A stretch of DNA of 64,000 nucleotides from Anniella stebbinsi (GCA_029215795.1 JARDYH010000005.1:32556001-32620000), one strand, 5' to 3'; shown: positions 47,031 through 58,754, counted from the first letter of the stretch. Notes: generated by a model not told the origin, from the letters alone. Numbers and translations: made by a program.

Positions 47031-48074
47031 CAGGGATTTAAGAGCTTCCTTGTGTTTGCAGTTCTAGGCAACAGGAGGTTGTTTTTAATGCGTGTGAACA
47101 GTAGCAGCCCCAACAGTTGCACCACCCTAATCAGGAGCACTAGAAAGCCCACCGAGAGAGTATTGTTCTCTCATGGATTATGGGGATGCTAAAGTGGTTC
47201 GTGTATATTATACCTCCTTAATGCAGAGATTGGTTTAGCTCGATTTCCAGAATACCCAAAATAATAAGTAAATCAGTCATTCAAATGCGCACACAGATTT
47301 CATTAACTGGAGACCATCATCCTTCCTCTCTTCTCATTATAATTTGACTTTTGACACCATTTGTGCATTTTCTTAAGCGTCTAGTTTTTATAAAAGCACA
47401 GCACGAAGTTCAGTAGAGTCACAATTTGGGATTACACATAGAAAGCTGCCTTATTCTTAGTCCTGCCATTGGAGCAATTAGGTAATATTAGCGGGGGGGG
47501 GGGGGGGGGGGTAGATGGCCATGTGTAATATTTCAGTAGTGAAGCACACAACTTAACATTTCTTTTCTGCTGCTGCTGCCATCCTGTGCTTTGCAAATGT
47601 TTCTACATCCCTGTCCTGTTACATTAGCACAGAACAAAAACAATGAAACAAATGCTTGCCAACCCTGGTTGTTTTTTTAAAATAATACTCTAAGCATGTA
47701 AAGTCACTTACATCAAAGCACCATGACGACTATAAATGGAGTTTACTTTTGCTGCCCTGATGCTAAACACATGCATTTAGCAATAAGCACCATTTTGTTG
47801 TAGAAAAGGGGTAATCTGTTTTTAAAGTTAATATAATAAAATGAGCATATGTATCCATGTCCAGCCGGCTGAACCCCTGACTATAAAAGGTTGTTGCAAG
47901 TGAAAGGATGCTGCAGCTCTCTGCATCAGCCCTGTTGGCCCTAGCATACCCATGCCAGCCTAGGTGTTGACACTGCGCCCCATCACATGCTGCTGTCTGG
48001 GTGGTCATGGGGGGGGGGCGCGCTCTGGACTCTGGGTTCCTGGATTTGGGTCCTGAGATCCAGCCTTGGCTGCA
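47031..48074. other. Gene-free sequence with poly-G tract
   Basis: A G19-20 tract lies at about 47493-47511. No frame above 81 codons. Confidence 0.4.
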
Positions 48075-48215
48075 CCACCTTATCTAGCCCAGCATTGTTT
48101 GCCCGCTGACTGACAGTGGCTTTCCAAGGTTCATTCTAAGGCCTTATGGGGCACAGGGAATTGACCTTAGGATCTTCTGTATGCAAAGCATGTACCCATC
48201 CACTGCGTTTCAGCC
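48075..48215 (-). mobile_element. Diverged tRNA-Ala-derived SINE (type 1)
   Basis: On the plus strand: TATCTAGCCCAGCATTGTTT, GACTGACAGTGGC, then AGGATCTTCTGTATGCAAAG, the inverse of the tRNA-like head. Confidence 0.6.
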
Positions 48216-48310
48216 CCATCTCGTGGATGTATGCACAAACACTGGTTCTCCCAGTGTCAAGTGTGGCTGGAGAAAGTGCCTCGTGTGCTTATGGAGCCCC
48301 TTGTGTTTGT

Positions 48311-48570
48311 GGAGCCTTCTGAGCTTCATGGCTGAGTGGGGATTTGAATCCAGGTCTTCCAGTCTGACAGTATTTTCCCCCTGCAAGCTAAAAACAACTT
48401 TGGGGAGGGGAGATTTGGATTCGAACCCAGGTCTTCCTAGTCTGACAGTATCCCCCCCTCTAAGCTAAAGATAACTTCAGGGAGGGGGGATTTGGATTTG
48501 AGCCCAGGTCTTCCTAGTCTGACAGTATTCCCCCGCCCCCCTCCAAGCTAAAGACAACTTCGGGGAGCGG
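48311..48570. repeat. 77-bp tandem array derived from a SINE
   Basis: CAGGTCTTCC occurs at 48351, 48428 and 48505, exactly 77 bases apart. Each unit has GGATTTGAATCCAGGTCTTCC-like B-box sequence, AGTCTGACAGTAT, a C run and AAGCTAAAGACAACTTCGGG. The first unit is continuous with GAGCTTCATGGCTGAGTGGG of SINE type 2. Confidence 0.88.
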
Positions 48571-48848
48571 GGTTTAGATTGGGACTGCACTGCAGGAGCA
48601 AAGGATTCAAATGATCCTCATATCTCCATGCTGTGGCTCCGATTCAAATTGGGGGTCCCTGCTGCTGCTTTCCTCCCCAAAACAACAAGACTGGGAGCTG
48701 TTGACACATCATCTTCATCACCACTAGGAAAAGCTATGACCAAGTGTTGTTAAACTGACTGTAATACAAGGTGAAGTAATGCAGATTTACCTTTTCAAAC
48801 ACTACTGTTTTGTACCAAGCTTAAATTAATTTTAACAAAACAAAAAGC

Positions 48849-49169
48849 TAGGCTGACCATATGAAAAGGAGGACAGGGCTCATGTAACTTTAATAGTTGT
48901 AGAGAAAAGGGAATTTCAGCCGGTGTCATTTGTATGCAATTAGTTCCTGGTGAAATTCCCTCTTCATCACAACAGTTAAAGTTGCAGGGGCCCTGCCTTC
49001 TTTTGCATTTGGTCACTCTAGTATAGTGCCTGCACCTTTAACTGTTGTGATGAAGAGGGGATTTCACCAGGAACTAATTGCATACAAATGACACCTGCTG
49101 AAATTCCCTTTTCTCTACAACTGTTAAAGTTACATGAGCCCTGTCCTCCTTTTCATATGGTCAGCCCAG
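48849..49169. mobile_element. MITE family A copy 7, 321 bp
   Basis: The ends are TAGGCTGACCATATG and CATATGGTCAGCCCA, with the fourfold palindrome. Flanks show no duplication. Confidence 0.9.
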
Positions 49170-49274
49170 ACATCATCACACAGCACAACCTGACCCAAGT
49201 TAATGATTTCCTCCCCTCCACCTTCTTTTCTGTAGAACACTCAGTGCTACAGGGCAGTGTATCTGAAACTCCAC

Positions 49275-49590
49275 AGTGTATCTGAAACTCCCCAACGAGG
49301 CCCGCCTGGCGCCAACATTGTTATCTTTTCGGCGCCAGGTCAAGACTTTCCTCTTCTCTCAGGCATTTGGCAATATCTGAGGAGTCTGGGTTTGTTTTGT
49401 TTTGTTTTTGTAGTTTGTTGAAGTGTTGAAGTGTTTTTTAAAAGTACAGATTGTGTATATGTTGTATGTTTTTGCTGTTTTAATTTTTGTATATTGTTTT
49501 TAATTGTTTTAATCCTATGTAAACCGCCCAGAGAGCTTCGGCTATGGGGCGGTATACAAATGTAATAAATAAATAAATATAAATAAATTA
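49275..49590 (+). mobile_element. L2/CR1-type LINE 3' end
   Basis: It runs from GAAACTCCCCAACGAGGCC and GGCGCCAGGTCAAGACTTTC through the T-rich UTR to AACCGCCCAGAGAGCTTCGG and an ATAAATAAATA tail. It is homologous to 3172-3490 and to the inverse of 63400-63660. Confidence 0.85.
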
Positions 49591-49876
49591 ACAGGGAATG
49601 TTATTATTTCCCATGGTATTCTGCAACTAATCTTAGCAGTTCTCATTATATTCCCCCACTTAGCAAAACACTCTCTGAGCGCCTCTAAAAATACGATTTA
49701 GGAGATATTTGTAGCCTACTATCGACAGAACATCTGCTATTTCATAACTGACTTTGAAGCATTCTCTTTTGAAGCAGTTCACCTTCCATTTTGTCTTTCT
49801 TCTTGCAGTTAATGTTGCTCGGGTTGTATATGTTTGTTTATGCTTTGTGTTTCTGAGCCCTCCTATTGGTGGCCAC

Positions 49877-49878
<2 letters not shown>

Positions 49879-49912
<34 letters not shown>
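49879..49912. repeat. (AT)n microsatellite
   Basis: About 17 AT units followed by an ACACAC patch near 49924. Confidence 0.9.
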
Positions 49913-49917
<5 letters not shown>

Positions 49918-50319
49918 TATGTATACACACACATATACAGATACACACCACCACCATCACCAAGCCATGGGGGTAGCATGTGAGATTGTGATTTCAAGTG
50001 GAGAAAAGGGAAATAAGAAAAGTGTAAAGGAAATGTTCTACACAAGGAATTTCATTTGCAAGAGAAAATCCCTTGTGAAAAGCACACAGGCTTTCCCCCC
50101 ACTATACCTCTGCAATTTATATTTATAAAATAGATCTAGTAGCACAGTATTATTCAGATAAGAAACTTCGAACAACCTGCAGCCTTACATGCCAGTAGCC
50201 CAGTGCGCTTCAGTAAATCTCTAAGACGATGACAAATGTGCATCATTGTACATCATTGAAAGATGTATATAGATATAGATATTTGGAACTTGTGTGTGTG
50301 TTTCTTATATGCAAATTTT

Positions 50320-50540
50320 CTCAATCAGAACCCATATGATTAATCACAAACAATGTTTTTAAACAGGTGACAGCAGTATTATTTTTATCCCCATAACTGT
50401 GGGTGGTGATGGGGTGAAGTTATGAGAACAGTGAATTGCCTAAGGCCATGTATTGAATTCATAGTAGAGATGAGATTTGAACCAGCAGACTCCTGGTTCA
50501 TAGATCTTTTTCATGGCTGCAATGCTGCCCTAACTCTGAA
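50320..50540 (-). mobile_element. Possible MIR-type ancient SINE
   Basis: Plus-strand ATTATTTTTATCCCCATAAC, GTGAATTGCCTAAGGCCATG, then GAGATTTGAACCAGCAGACT resemble the conserved core and head of MIR in one orientation. It is diverged. Confidence 0.45.
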
Positions 50541-50714
50541 ATTCAAAGCCTGAACCTAGTCATGTTTAGGCCATGCTAGGTTCAATGGAATTTACTACCT
50601 AGTTAATGGGTTTTGTGGATTCTGTTGCACATCACGTTTGGGCAGTATTCTTGTTTTTTTTTAACTCAAGAAAGATGGCATCAGTTTTAAAACAAACAAA
50701 TAAATAAATGTCGA

Positions 50715-50802
50715 CGGATTGCAGGCTGCAGCTTCATAATGTGATCCCATGCATGTTTACTTCTAAGTAAATCCCACTGAATTCAGTGGGATTCACTTGG
50801 TC
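50715..50802. repeat. Palindromic repeat family G
   Basis: ATCCCATGCATGTTTACTTC, TAAATCCCACTGAATTCAGT, GGGATTCACTTGG; the centre CTGAATTCAG is a perfect palindrome. Confidence 0.65.
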
Positions 50803-50815
50803 CCCCAAAGCATGC

Positions 50816-51397
50816 AGCTTTGGTCATATTAAGAAGTCACATGTGAACCCCATTCATTTTGTCACCACACAATGCAGATTCCCCATATTACACCTAGGGT
50901 AACCCAGTAATTCAAAACACTTTTCATCTGCAAGATTATCTATCTATTGTCTACCATCAATCAATAATACAATCTGGCAATATTCCTAATAACAGCCTGC
51001 TGGTACAGAGCTCAGTTTAATAGGTTTTCACAGCCAAATTGTTGATTCAAAAGTCTGCCTGATAATGCCAATCTGTAAAATAAAAGGCCTAATTTCTTTT
51101 CTCACAGCATGATTTACAAGATTGCAGCAGACTGATGCATGAAAAGGAGTGCACCTCTAGGCAACACTATATTTTCTTTATAAAATACACTTTTTGGGGA
51201 CACTGAAGGAGAGGATGCTGAGGATGACAATATGGCTTTTATCTATTCCAATAAAGGTATGAGTGTCCTCAACTGGACCATTTCCATTACGCCCTTGAAT
51301 CCAAGAGAATCTTAGAGGCCACTATTGGCATGACCCTTGTCTCCCCAGGGGATAGAGAAGATCTCTTCCCTGATAGAAGGTTTCTGACTACAAGCAT
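50816..51397. other. Gene-free sequence
   Basis: No frame above 60 codons and no element recognised. Confidence 0.4.
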
Positions 51398-51760
51398 CAT
51401 CAGGTGAACATTTTATAGGACACTCGTTACTGAGCACTCATGGATTTTCGCAGGTCTTATTCACGATGCCGTCCATCTCCTGCCGTCTCCCACTCTGGAT
51501 CATTTTCCCATCTCAAAAAAAGATCCAGCATAATCCCTCTAGCAAAACATGCCGCCATTTCCTGCTGTGTGCACGAAAAGCAGCGCAAAACAATGGCCCA
51601 CTGAATGGGCCATGTGGTCTTTGTTTACTTCCTCTTGCTACTACCTCCTCCAACCAAAGAAAGAGGAAATGCTTGTCCCTATTGTGGGACAGAAGCACGA
51701 TTCGAAGTGATGGGAGGGAAACGCAATTCCCCACCCCACCCTGTCTGAAGAAGCTCTAGG
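51398..51760. mobile_element. MITE family C copy 2
   Basis: It is collinear with 17536-17880 and holds the intact string CCCACTGAATGGGCCATG at 51597-51614, the empty-site equivalent of the insertion at 60849. The right end AAGCTCTAGG mirrors the TTAGAGCTCC left end seen at 60627. Confidence 0.78.
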
Positions 51761-52165
51761 AGTATGGCAAACAGTCGCCAAAGGAGTCTGGACAGCACCT
51801 GCCTACTGCTGCATCAATTTTTCAATTTAAGGCTAGACAGAGGGACAATTCTGCGGGTTTTTCAGCTGAGTGCTCTTGTTCATTTAGAGAAACCAAGAGG
51901 CAGCACCCCCTGAGATTTTCAAACCAAATGATTATTCCTCAGGCGTAACCTATATTTCTGCTACGTATGCATTCTAAAACAGGCAAAACACAACCTTAAA
52001 ATTAGTGTTGAGGAAGCTTCCCCAGTCGAGTTCAGAAATGGGCTCAGAAAATGAAAATGTTTTATTCCAGAGCAAATTCAACTCTGTCCCACCCCAATGA
52101 TCCCAGGATGTGGTAAGTCCATTCTCTAAATCAGCCTCCTCCTTCCCTCTCACCACCCATCTATC
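51761..52165. other. Gene-free sequence
   Basis: No recognised repeat or frame above 66 codons. Confidence 0.4.
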
Positions 52166-52174
52166 TGCTTCCAT

Positions 52175-52228
52175 CCTTCTATTTATATATATATATTTTA
52201 CATCTATCTATCATCTATCTATCTAGAC
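52175..52228. repeat. TA / ATCT simple repeat
   Basis: TATATATATA followed by ATCTATCT units. Confidence 0.8.
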
Positions 52229-52274
52229 CTTTATCCTCATGGATACCAGGCTGGTGTACGAAAAACACGATCAA

Positions 52275-52440
52275 GACAAGCCATACGACATTTATTTATT
52301 TATTACATCTCTGGATGGTCCACAGCAATTAAAACTACAGTGCAATAAAACAGACGTATTAAAATACCGCACAATACAAGATAATGTAAATGTTTAAAAC
52401 TACAATCTAAAATAAAAACAAAAATATTCAACTCAAAAGT
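52275..52440 (-). mobile_element. LINE 3' UTR relic
   Basis: On the minus strand it is T-rich UTR ending near GTGGACCATCCAGAGATGT and an AATAAATAAAT tail. Confidence 0.5.
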
Positions 52441-52920
52441 ACCCCACCCTCCCACCTACATGTTTTTCTGGTTTGCTGCTGCAGCAGTTATAGAAGGAAG
52501 GAAGAGAGGTCTCTCTCCTCTCCCCTGCTCAACACATGCCAAGCCACTATTGCTGCAAGCCAGATACCAGGAGCACCAAGAAATCTAGTTTTCCTAGTGC
52601 TACTGATGGATGGAAAACTACATATCTCAGCACTCCAGGCTCACAGTCCTAGCCAAACTCCAGGTGCTAAATGGGGTGGGGGTGGGGTGGGGAGGAGAGA
52701 AGAGGAAGATATCCCTCCATATGACTCTCTCCCCACGGCTAACAGAGTGGCAAGGAAGCTATGTGACTGAGTAGAAAGGAGAGGTTTGGAGGCAGGTAGG
52801 AGGAAGGACTTCTCTACCCTGGGTGAAAAACTGAACTGCAGCAGAAAGAAATTCTGAGCCAAGCTGCCGAGATACATATTTCTGAGCCAGGAAAGAAAAC
52901 TTGGTGATATCACTACTTTA
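52441..52920. other. Gene-free sequence
   Basis: GGGGT-rich patch at 52673-52692; no gene. Confidence 0.4.
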
Positions 52921-52925
52921 AGTGC

Positions 52926-52994
52926 TCTTCTTCTTCTTCTTCTTCTTCTTCTTCTTCTTCTTCTTCTTCTTCTTCTTCTTCTTCTTCTTCTTCT
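52926..52994. repeat. (CTT)n microsatellite, about 23 units
   Basis: Uninterrupted trinucleotide tract of 69 bp, the longest pure microsatellite in the window. Confidence 0.95.
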
Positions 52995-53012
52995 GGTTTT
53001 CTGTTGTTGTTT

Positions 53013-53120
53013 GGTGATTTAGGGCACAATCCTATGCATGTTCAGACAGAAAAAGTCCTACAATTCCCAGAAAAGCTCTAGGTCTGTTTTCTGTCTAAAC
53101 ATGCATAGGATTGCACCCTT
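53013..53120. repeat. Complete palindromic unit, family G type
   Basis: GGGCACAATCCTATGCATGT pairs with ACATGCATAGGATTGCACCC, and CAGACAGAAAA pairs with TTTTCTGTCT. Confidence 0.85.
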
Positions 53121-53524
53121 AATCTGGGATATACAGAAATGGAAATATTACAACAACCTTTTTCCCCACCTTATTCTTTTTCCATGTTTTAGAACAATTT
53201 GAACCAGAACTCCTCTACCCCAATCCACACACACAAATCCCATGGGTGTCAATGAACAAAGAGGGAGACCAAAGGCATTCACTGTGATGGGGTGAGCTGC
53301 AAATTCAAACAAACTGTCAGGACAAATACATAAAACCGAGCCTCTCAATTCTTAACATGGAGGGCTCAGCTGCAGCATCAAATACATTTGAATCATCTAT
53401 CTTTGTTGAGAAAGAAGATTCCCTCTAGCAGTTGACTTGCCCCAGGAATGTTTCTTCTTAGCCTCAGTTTCCCAGGTCAGAGTTGGATGGGCAGAAAAGA
53501 GAGAGCGAGACAGAGGCCGCCTCT
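53121..53524. other. Gene-free sequence
   Basis: No element recognised; frames up to 70 codons. Confidence 0.4.
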
Positions 53525-53690
53525 TCACTTTCATTTTCATAGTGTCATTTCCTGCTTTTGTTCCAAATTATCCAGAATACTGCAACAAATGTCACTGTGT
53601 GTCCTACAAGTTATAAATGCAGAAGAGGGATATAGTGTTACCAGGATGGGACTACAATGATTTGACAAACGGTGTACATCTGGCCCTAAT
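53525..53690. mobile_element. Partial MITE family F relative
   Basis: CATTTCCTGCTTTTGTTCCA and GTCACTGTGTGTCCTACAAG are the inverse of 13560-13640, and GTGTACATCTGGCCC resembles the family end. Confidence 0.55.
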
Positions 53691-53727
53691 AATATGTAGC
53701 AATGATGTAACCCTTTAGAATGGTCAA

Positions 53728-53980
53728 AACCAGGGTTGGCCCAAGACATTTTGCTACCCGAAACCAAGGACAAGATAGCATGCCCTACAATTCATTGTCC
53801 AGAAGTGACAAAACGGTGTCCTCCAACACACCTCAGAGCAGCAGGCTAGGGCATGAGGCAGATCAGATGACACACATGCAGCTCTGTCCTCCAACACCTT
53901 GGAGCTGCTCCCAACTCTGCAGCATCTGCCACCCGAATCGCTGCCTCACTGTGCCTCATGGTAGGACTGTCCCTTTTCAA
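53728..53980. repeat. Possible dispersed repeat
   Basis: AGGGTTGGCCCAAGACATTT at the left and CATGGTAGGACTGTCCC at the right, with TCCTCCAACAC twice inside, resemble a repeat I associate with reptile genomes; no second copy is in the window. Confidence 0.35.
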
Positions 53981-54077
53981 AACTTTGCCCATTCATTATT
54001 TCAGTAACACAGCAGCCTTGTAAAGTAGTTCAGTATTATTATTCCTGTGCTGCAGGTGAGTGACATTGGGTGGGTGG

Positions 54078-54079
<2 letters not shown>

Positions 54080-54112
<33 letters not shown>
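54080..54112. repeat. (GA)n microsatellite
   Basis: About 15 AG units. Confidence 0.9.
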
Positions 54113-54116
<4 letters not shown>

Positions 54117-54244
54117 GAGGGCAGGCTTGCCTAAGGGTGCTTATTGAGTGCATGGAAGAGTTGAGCTGTGGTTCAGAGGCTTCCTGCTTCACAGCTCACT
54201 CTCTTCTTAGCCCATGTTATAATGACTCTCATAGTCAAATGCAA

Positions 54245-54352
54245 GCCTACATTCACAATGCAGTCCTATGCATGTATGCTCCAAATGCAGCCCCATTGAG
54301 TTCAATTGGAGTTACAGTACTTCCCAAGTAAGAGTGGTTAGGATTGCAGCCC
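54245..54352. repeat. Palindromic repeat family G
   Basis: CAGTCCTATGCATGTATGCT, CCCATTGAGTTCAATTGGAG and GGTTAGGATTGCAGCCCC are arm, centre and arm. Confidence 0.7.
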
Positions 54353-54474
54353 CAGGGCCACACTAGATGTGACATTACTTGAGTGAGTACAATTAATATG
54401 CACATTTGGGGGGGGGGGGAGAACCTGAGCATCTTCAGGACAACAAAGGGTAAGGAATGGAAGTGTAAGGCCCT

Positions 54475-54950
54475 TTCCACACCATAGGGGTGGAGAGGGC
54501 GAGGAAAAGGCGATCCTGGAAGTAGCCACTTCCAGGATCGGTGCTTTCAAGTCACATCTAACGGGCACGATAACACACCATATTTTTTTTAAATGGAGGA
54601 GACCGCTCCTGTGCTTCAACACAAAAGTAAGTTTTTTTAAAAAAAAATGTGGCACATGATTGGCCCCCTCCCCCCCCCCCATCCTGGGGATGGCGATTTC
54701 ACTTTCCCCCTCTCCTGATGGCCTCAGTGCGGCTCCATGGCCATCAGTGGAGCCGCACTTACTCATGAGTAAGCATGGCCGCACCAGAGCAGGCAGCCAC
54801 ATTCTTCTGGGACTGTGGAAGAATCAGGATTTTTCTGGTTCCTGTGAACCAGGAAAAATCCCATCCGTCCCCCCGATACTCCCTGTGCATCATGCGGACT
54901 CACAGGGAGCAGCCAGGGTCCATCCCAGGCATTTTGCCTGATGTGAAAAG
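54475..54950. mobile_element. MITE family E copy 3, about 475 bp
   Basis: The left end AAGGCCCTTTCCACACCATA and the inverse of GATGTGAAAAGGGCTT are the termini. Inside are CCTGGAAGTAGCCACTTCCA and GGAGCCGCACTTACTCATGA with its partner CATGGCCGCACC. Spurious frames cross it. Confidence 0.75.
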
Positions 54951-55011
54951 GGCTTCTCTTTGTCTCTACCAGGGTTTTAACAAAAATCTATCTGAAGCTG
55001 CTATTTAGTAA

Positions 55012-55200
55012 TGTAGGAAACTACCTTATACTGAGTCAGATCATTTGTCCATCTAGCCCAGTATTGTCAACACTGACTGGCAGCAGCCCTAAGGGTTTTA
55101 GGAGGATTCGTTCCTAGCCCTATCTGGAGGAAACTGGGGGTTGAACCTGGGACCTTCTGCATGCAAAGCAAGTGCCCTACCACTGAGCTATGAAACGGTG
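55012..55200 (-). mobile_element. tRNA-Ala-derived SINE (type 1), near full length
   Basis: On the minus strand the head is CATAGCTCAGTGGTAGGGCA, then TTTGCATGCAGAAGGTCCCA and GGTTCAACCCCC, which follow tRNA-Ala(TGC) box A, anticodon arm and box B. The body CAGTCAGTGTTGACAATACT and the end ACTCAGTATAAGGTAG follow. Confidence 0.88.
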
Positions 55201-55299
55201 GCTTCCCCTTGATTTGCAAATATCGGCTTCAGACAGGAAATTTTCATTGGGAGATCGGCAAATAGAGACCCCCCCCCTTCCTAGCTCCACACGGTACTA

Positions 55300-55740
55300 A
55301 GGCTGCTCAGACTTCCGCATGGTTGCTATGTGCATCACCCCAAACGTGCGTGTTGAACAGCAAATATGCAATTAATGACACATCTAGTTTGGCCGTCAGT
55401 ATTTCTATGTAACTCCTAATGCAAAAAAAATCTGGTGCCGGTCCAGCCTGCGATCCAGTTAATGATTTCTGTTTAAGCCATATTCATTATTTGTTGGAGC
55501 TTTATTTGTTTGAACTTTACATTCCGGTGCTGGTTTGATCGTATTATCGGAGCGTGTGCCATTTATTTAATTTAGCAAAGGAAAAGAGAAAGACGAAAGA
55601 AAGAAAAACAACCCAAACCCTGCCTGACCCATTTATGGATTAAAAGTCATGAATGAGGTTAATGTATAATTAATGAGCTGCGCTGCTTCGCTATGACAGC
55701 TCCGAATAATGATGGATGAGCGGGATGTGGGATCCGACTA
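55300..55740. other. Unique-looking, possibly conserved non-coding block
   Basis: No repeat hallmark. TAAT-core strings cluster (ATGCAATTAATGACAC, CCAGTTAATGATTTCTG, GTATAATTAATGAGCTGCGC, CGAATAATGATGG) in otherwise balanced sequence. Confidence 0.35.
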
Positions 55741-56164
55741 GCAGTCCAAGGTCAAACCACATGTGGGATGGTTGCTGCTATTGCCTGGCAAAGCTTCAGT
55801 TCTTGCAGTGTTTCCTACTTTAAAGAACTTTGTAGTTATCCGGGAGAAACTACTGAATATCTGGGGGGTGGGGGGGAAGAAGCTGATCACTAGGGACTGT
55901 GTTGATTCTGCACATAAAGAAGTAGATATATTTCCCGCACCACAGAAAGCTGAATTGTGTGATACAAATAAACTATGTAGATGAAGCTGGTCTGCAGAGC
56001 CAGCCTTACTATTAGCCAAGGTGATGTGGCTTGTCTTGGGTAGTAGATTTCAAAGGCATTAAGTTGTCAAGTATTTCAGGGGACAGATGGGTAAGCACCA
56101 TTTGCATTTTCTATCTCTGGAACTCAAATGCCTTGTGCTGCTTCCAGAAGTTTGGTTATTCTTC
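55741..56164. other. Gene-free sequence
   Basis: Frames of 73 and 93 codons on opposite strands (55738-56019) mirror each other; no homology recognised. Confidence 0.4.
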
Positions 56165-56572
56165 GAGCTCCATCATACCAGCAGTTTAACGCACTCTCGC
56201 CACATTTGGTATCTGGTTTTGCAGCACAGGACTCACATGACATCCCTGTACTGCACCCATCCTGCCTTTTTCCCTCCGTTTTGTGTATTATTCTGGTGCG
56301 GGGAAAGTCTGGATTATTTTCCCCAACGGATTTAATGTGCCCTTAAGCCTCGGTGTATTGCTGTCCTCTCACTTTTTCCTTTGTTGGGGGCGTGTGCTTT
56401 GAGAAAAAGGACTGGGTGGAGAAGAAGAGCAAACAAGCGAAAGGAGGTTTCACGGTGAAGTGCAATACCACAAACCCACATGAAAGGGACCATTAGCTTG
56501 ATGTGCTTATGAAACAGAGGAAAAAACGCAGAGGCAAACTGGGGGAGGGGGGAATAGCTGTGATGGAGCCCT
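56165..56572. mobile_element. MITE family B copy 2, about 408 bp
   Basis: The left end GAGCTCCATCATACC and the right end TGTGATGGAGCCC are inverted. Internal GTCTGGATTATTTTCCCC and AAGCCTCG-like strings are shared with 62811-63000. Confidence 0.72.
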
Positions 56573-57689
56573 CAATCAATCTGTTTCTTTGTATAATGGG
56601 GAAGTAGTTCTAGTATTTCATTTTGCATGAAGGGTTGGCTGCTTTGGATATCTGCCAACACGCTAGTGTCCCCGAAGAGGACCGATTCTGACTTGCTGTC
56701 ATTGAGGAAGAGGAGCAGCTTGCCTGTCCTTCCTCTCAGACAGTTGAAAGGCTCATTCCCCCCCACCCCCAACACGCCTACTTCAACATCATGCCTCCAT
56801 CAGACGGTAGCTTCTGCCAGATGCACTAGCAGCACCTAGTGGTCAGGGCCTCTAAGAGAGATCATCATGCTGAGGGGCTCCCCAAAACCTGTACCCAGCT
56901 TTGTGACTCCTAAAACCTGTACCCACCTCTGAGACTATGGGTCACAAGAAAACTAGGTTCTACAGACATTCCAGGTTATAGGTAAAAATTAGATACAAAC
57001 ATTACAGATAAAAAGATGGGTGTTGATTAAATATTGGCAGCCACTTATCAATCAACATGAAGGTCAAGAGTACAGTCAATGGCGTAAGTGTCAAGAAGAT
57101 GACCAAAGCACATCAAGATTAGCTATGGGGTCTTGTAGAAGAAGAAAAAGGTCAAGATTCTGAAATATGACATTTTTAATATAGTGTCATTGGTCTGCAG
57201 TGGATTGTATCAGTGTTACCTACCTTCACAATATCCCCATCGAGCATATCATGGCAAGCAACACAGTCTTACTTCTAAAGGATGTTGTGATCACTGCTGT
57301 TATTACCATTCCATGGAAAGTGTGGTTTCCATCCAGAGTGCAACTGCCATGAGTAGCATTGTCAGCCACCTGTTGAACAGTATGCTGTAATTCCACAGGA
57401 AGTGGGAAAGGGGTCACTTCCTGTTTGGTTGGAGCATGGGCCCTACCCTTCTCAGAGCCTGGAAAGAGGGCTCAGCTACTACATGGAACTTTGAAAATGC
57501 CACAGTAGGGATGCCTGAGGGGTCTGGAGTGGTCTCCCTATCCACCCTGTAATAAGGCCAACCTAACAAGTGTGGATGAAAAGATGGGATGGGGAGGTTC
57601 CAGTTTGCATCAGACTGGGTAGTGCAACTTTTAGTATGGTTTTTTTTTCTAATTGTAGTCTCATATTTTCTCAAAAGCAAAATTATATT
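56573..57689. other. Gene-free sequence
   Basis: Chance frames of 63-98 codons; no element recognised. Confidence 0.4.
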
Positions 57690-57697
57690 ATAATTAT

Positions 57698-58521
57698 TAG
57701 GGGTGTGCACGGACCCCCCCGGATTGCATCGAGACCCGGATCGGGACGTCTAATTATGTCACGGATCGGATCAGACAAAATCGGAGGCCCCCCGGACCGG
57801 ATCGAGTCCGATCCTGATCCAAAAATCGAAAAATTTTGGATCGGCCGCCATTTTTTCCCCCATAGACTTGCATTGCAATGCAAGTCTATGAGGAAAAAAT
57901 GGCGGCGGGTGGGTGAGGGGGGCCTAACTCCCTCCCCCCCGGGGCCGTCTGCTGTGGATGGCCCTGGCAGGTAAGCCTTCTCTCCCGCGCTCCCTACCCC
58001 CCCGGGGCCGTCCGCTTCCATCCGCTGGTGCCCGCGGGCACCAACGGATGAAAGCAGATGGCCCCGGGGGGGTAAGCCCCCTCCCCCCTGCCACTGCTTA
58101 CCTTCCAGGGACGTCCGCTCCCATCCGGCGCCGGCTGCTACTGCAAGCGGGCTTCGCGGCCTGCTCCAGGGTGGCACGCTGGGTGATATCATTACCCGGC
58201 GCGCCACCCTGGAGCAGGCCACAAAGCCCGCTCACAGTAGCAGCCGGCGCCGGATGGGAGCAGACGTCTCTGGAAGGTAAGCACGCTACGGACAGCCTCG
58301 CTAGGGAAGGCCCCCCCCCCGCTGTCCACTTCCATCGGCGGCGGGCACCAGTGAGCGCCCGCCGATCCACCGATCCATCTGAACCGGATCAGAACCTTTT
58401 CGGATCGGTTCGGATTGGATCGGCCGATCCAGCGGTGAGATCGGAAATCGGATAATGTATCCGATTTCCCCTTGGATCGGATTCAGATCGTGGATCGGAT
58501 CCGATCCAGTGCACATCCCTA
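57698..58521. mobile_element. GC-rich hAT-like MITE, 824 bp
   Basis: The ends TAGGGGTGTGCAC and GTGCACATCCCTA are inverted with one mismatch. Perfect 8-bp duplication ataattat lies at 57690-57697 and 58522-58529. Subterminal zones repeat GGATCGGATC-like strings. Inside are a perfect 30-bp palindrome at 57861-57890 and a CpG hairpin at about 58126-58255 centred on GGGTGATATCATTACCC. Frames of 71-179 codons on both strands are by-products. Confidence 0.92.
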
Positions 58522-58754
58522 ATAATTATTCTTAAGTTTGGATGTATTTTTCACTACCTTTACTGAACTAAAAGTGAAACCCTCGTCCTACCTAGGTGAC
58601 TCCAGCATATGAAACAAGGGAAAAATTTACCCCCATCAGTGTCCCCAAATTGCAGTCAATTAATTGTTCCATAGAACCCAATTGGAAACTAGTTCTTTTC
58701 TTCTTAGATTGAGGCATGTATTTGCATACTCTGCTCTGGCTTCAGTTTCTTAGG

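Noticed and set aside
48311..48570. A CRISPR-like array of repeats and spacers
   Set aside because: The whole 77-bp unit repeats, there are no unique spacers, and the genome is vertebrate.
55131..55198. A tRNA-Ala gene on the minus strand
   Set aside because: Boxes A and B are visible but the acceptor stem is not preserved and the SINE body continues directly from it, so it is a SINE head.
57683..58222. A 179-codon open frame on the minus strand and a 165-codon frame on the plus strand nearby
   Set aside because: Both lie within the 824-bp hAT-like MITE, whose symmetry and GC content give long frames on both strands.
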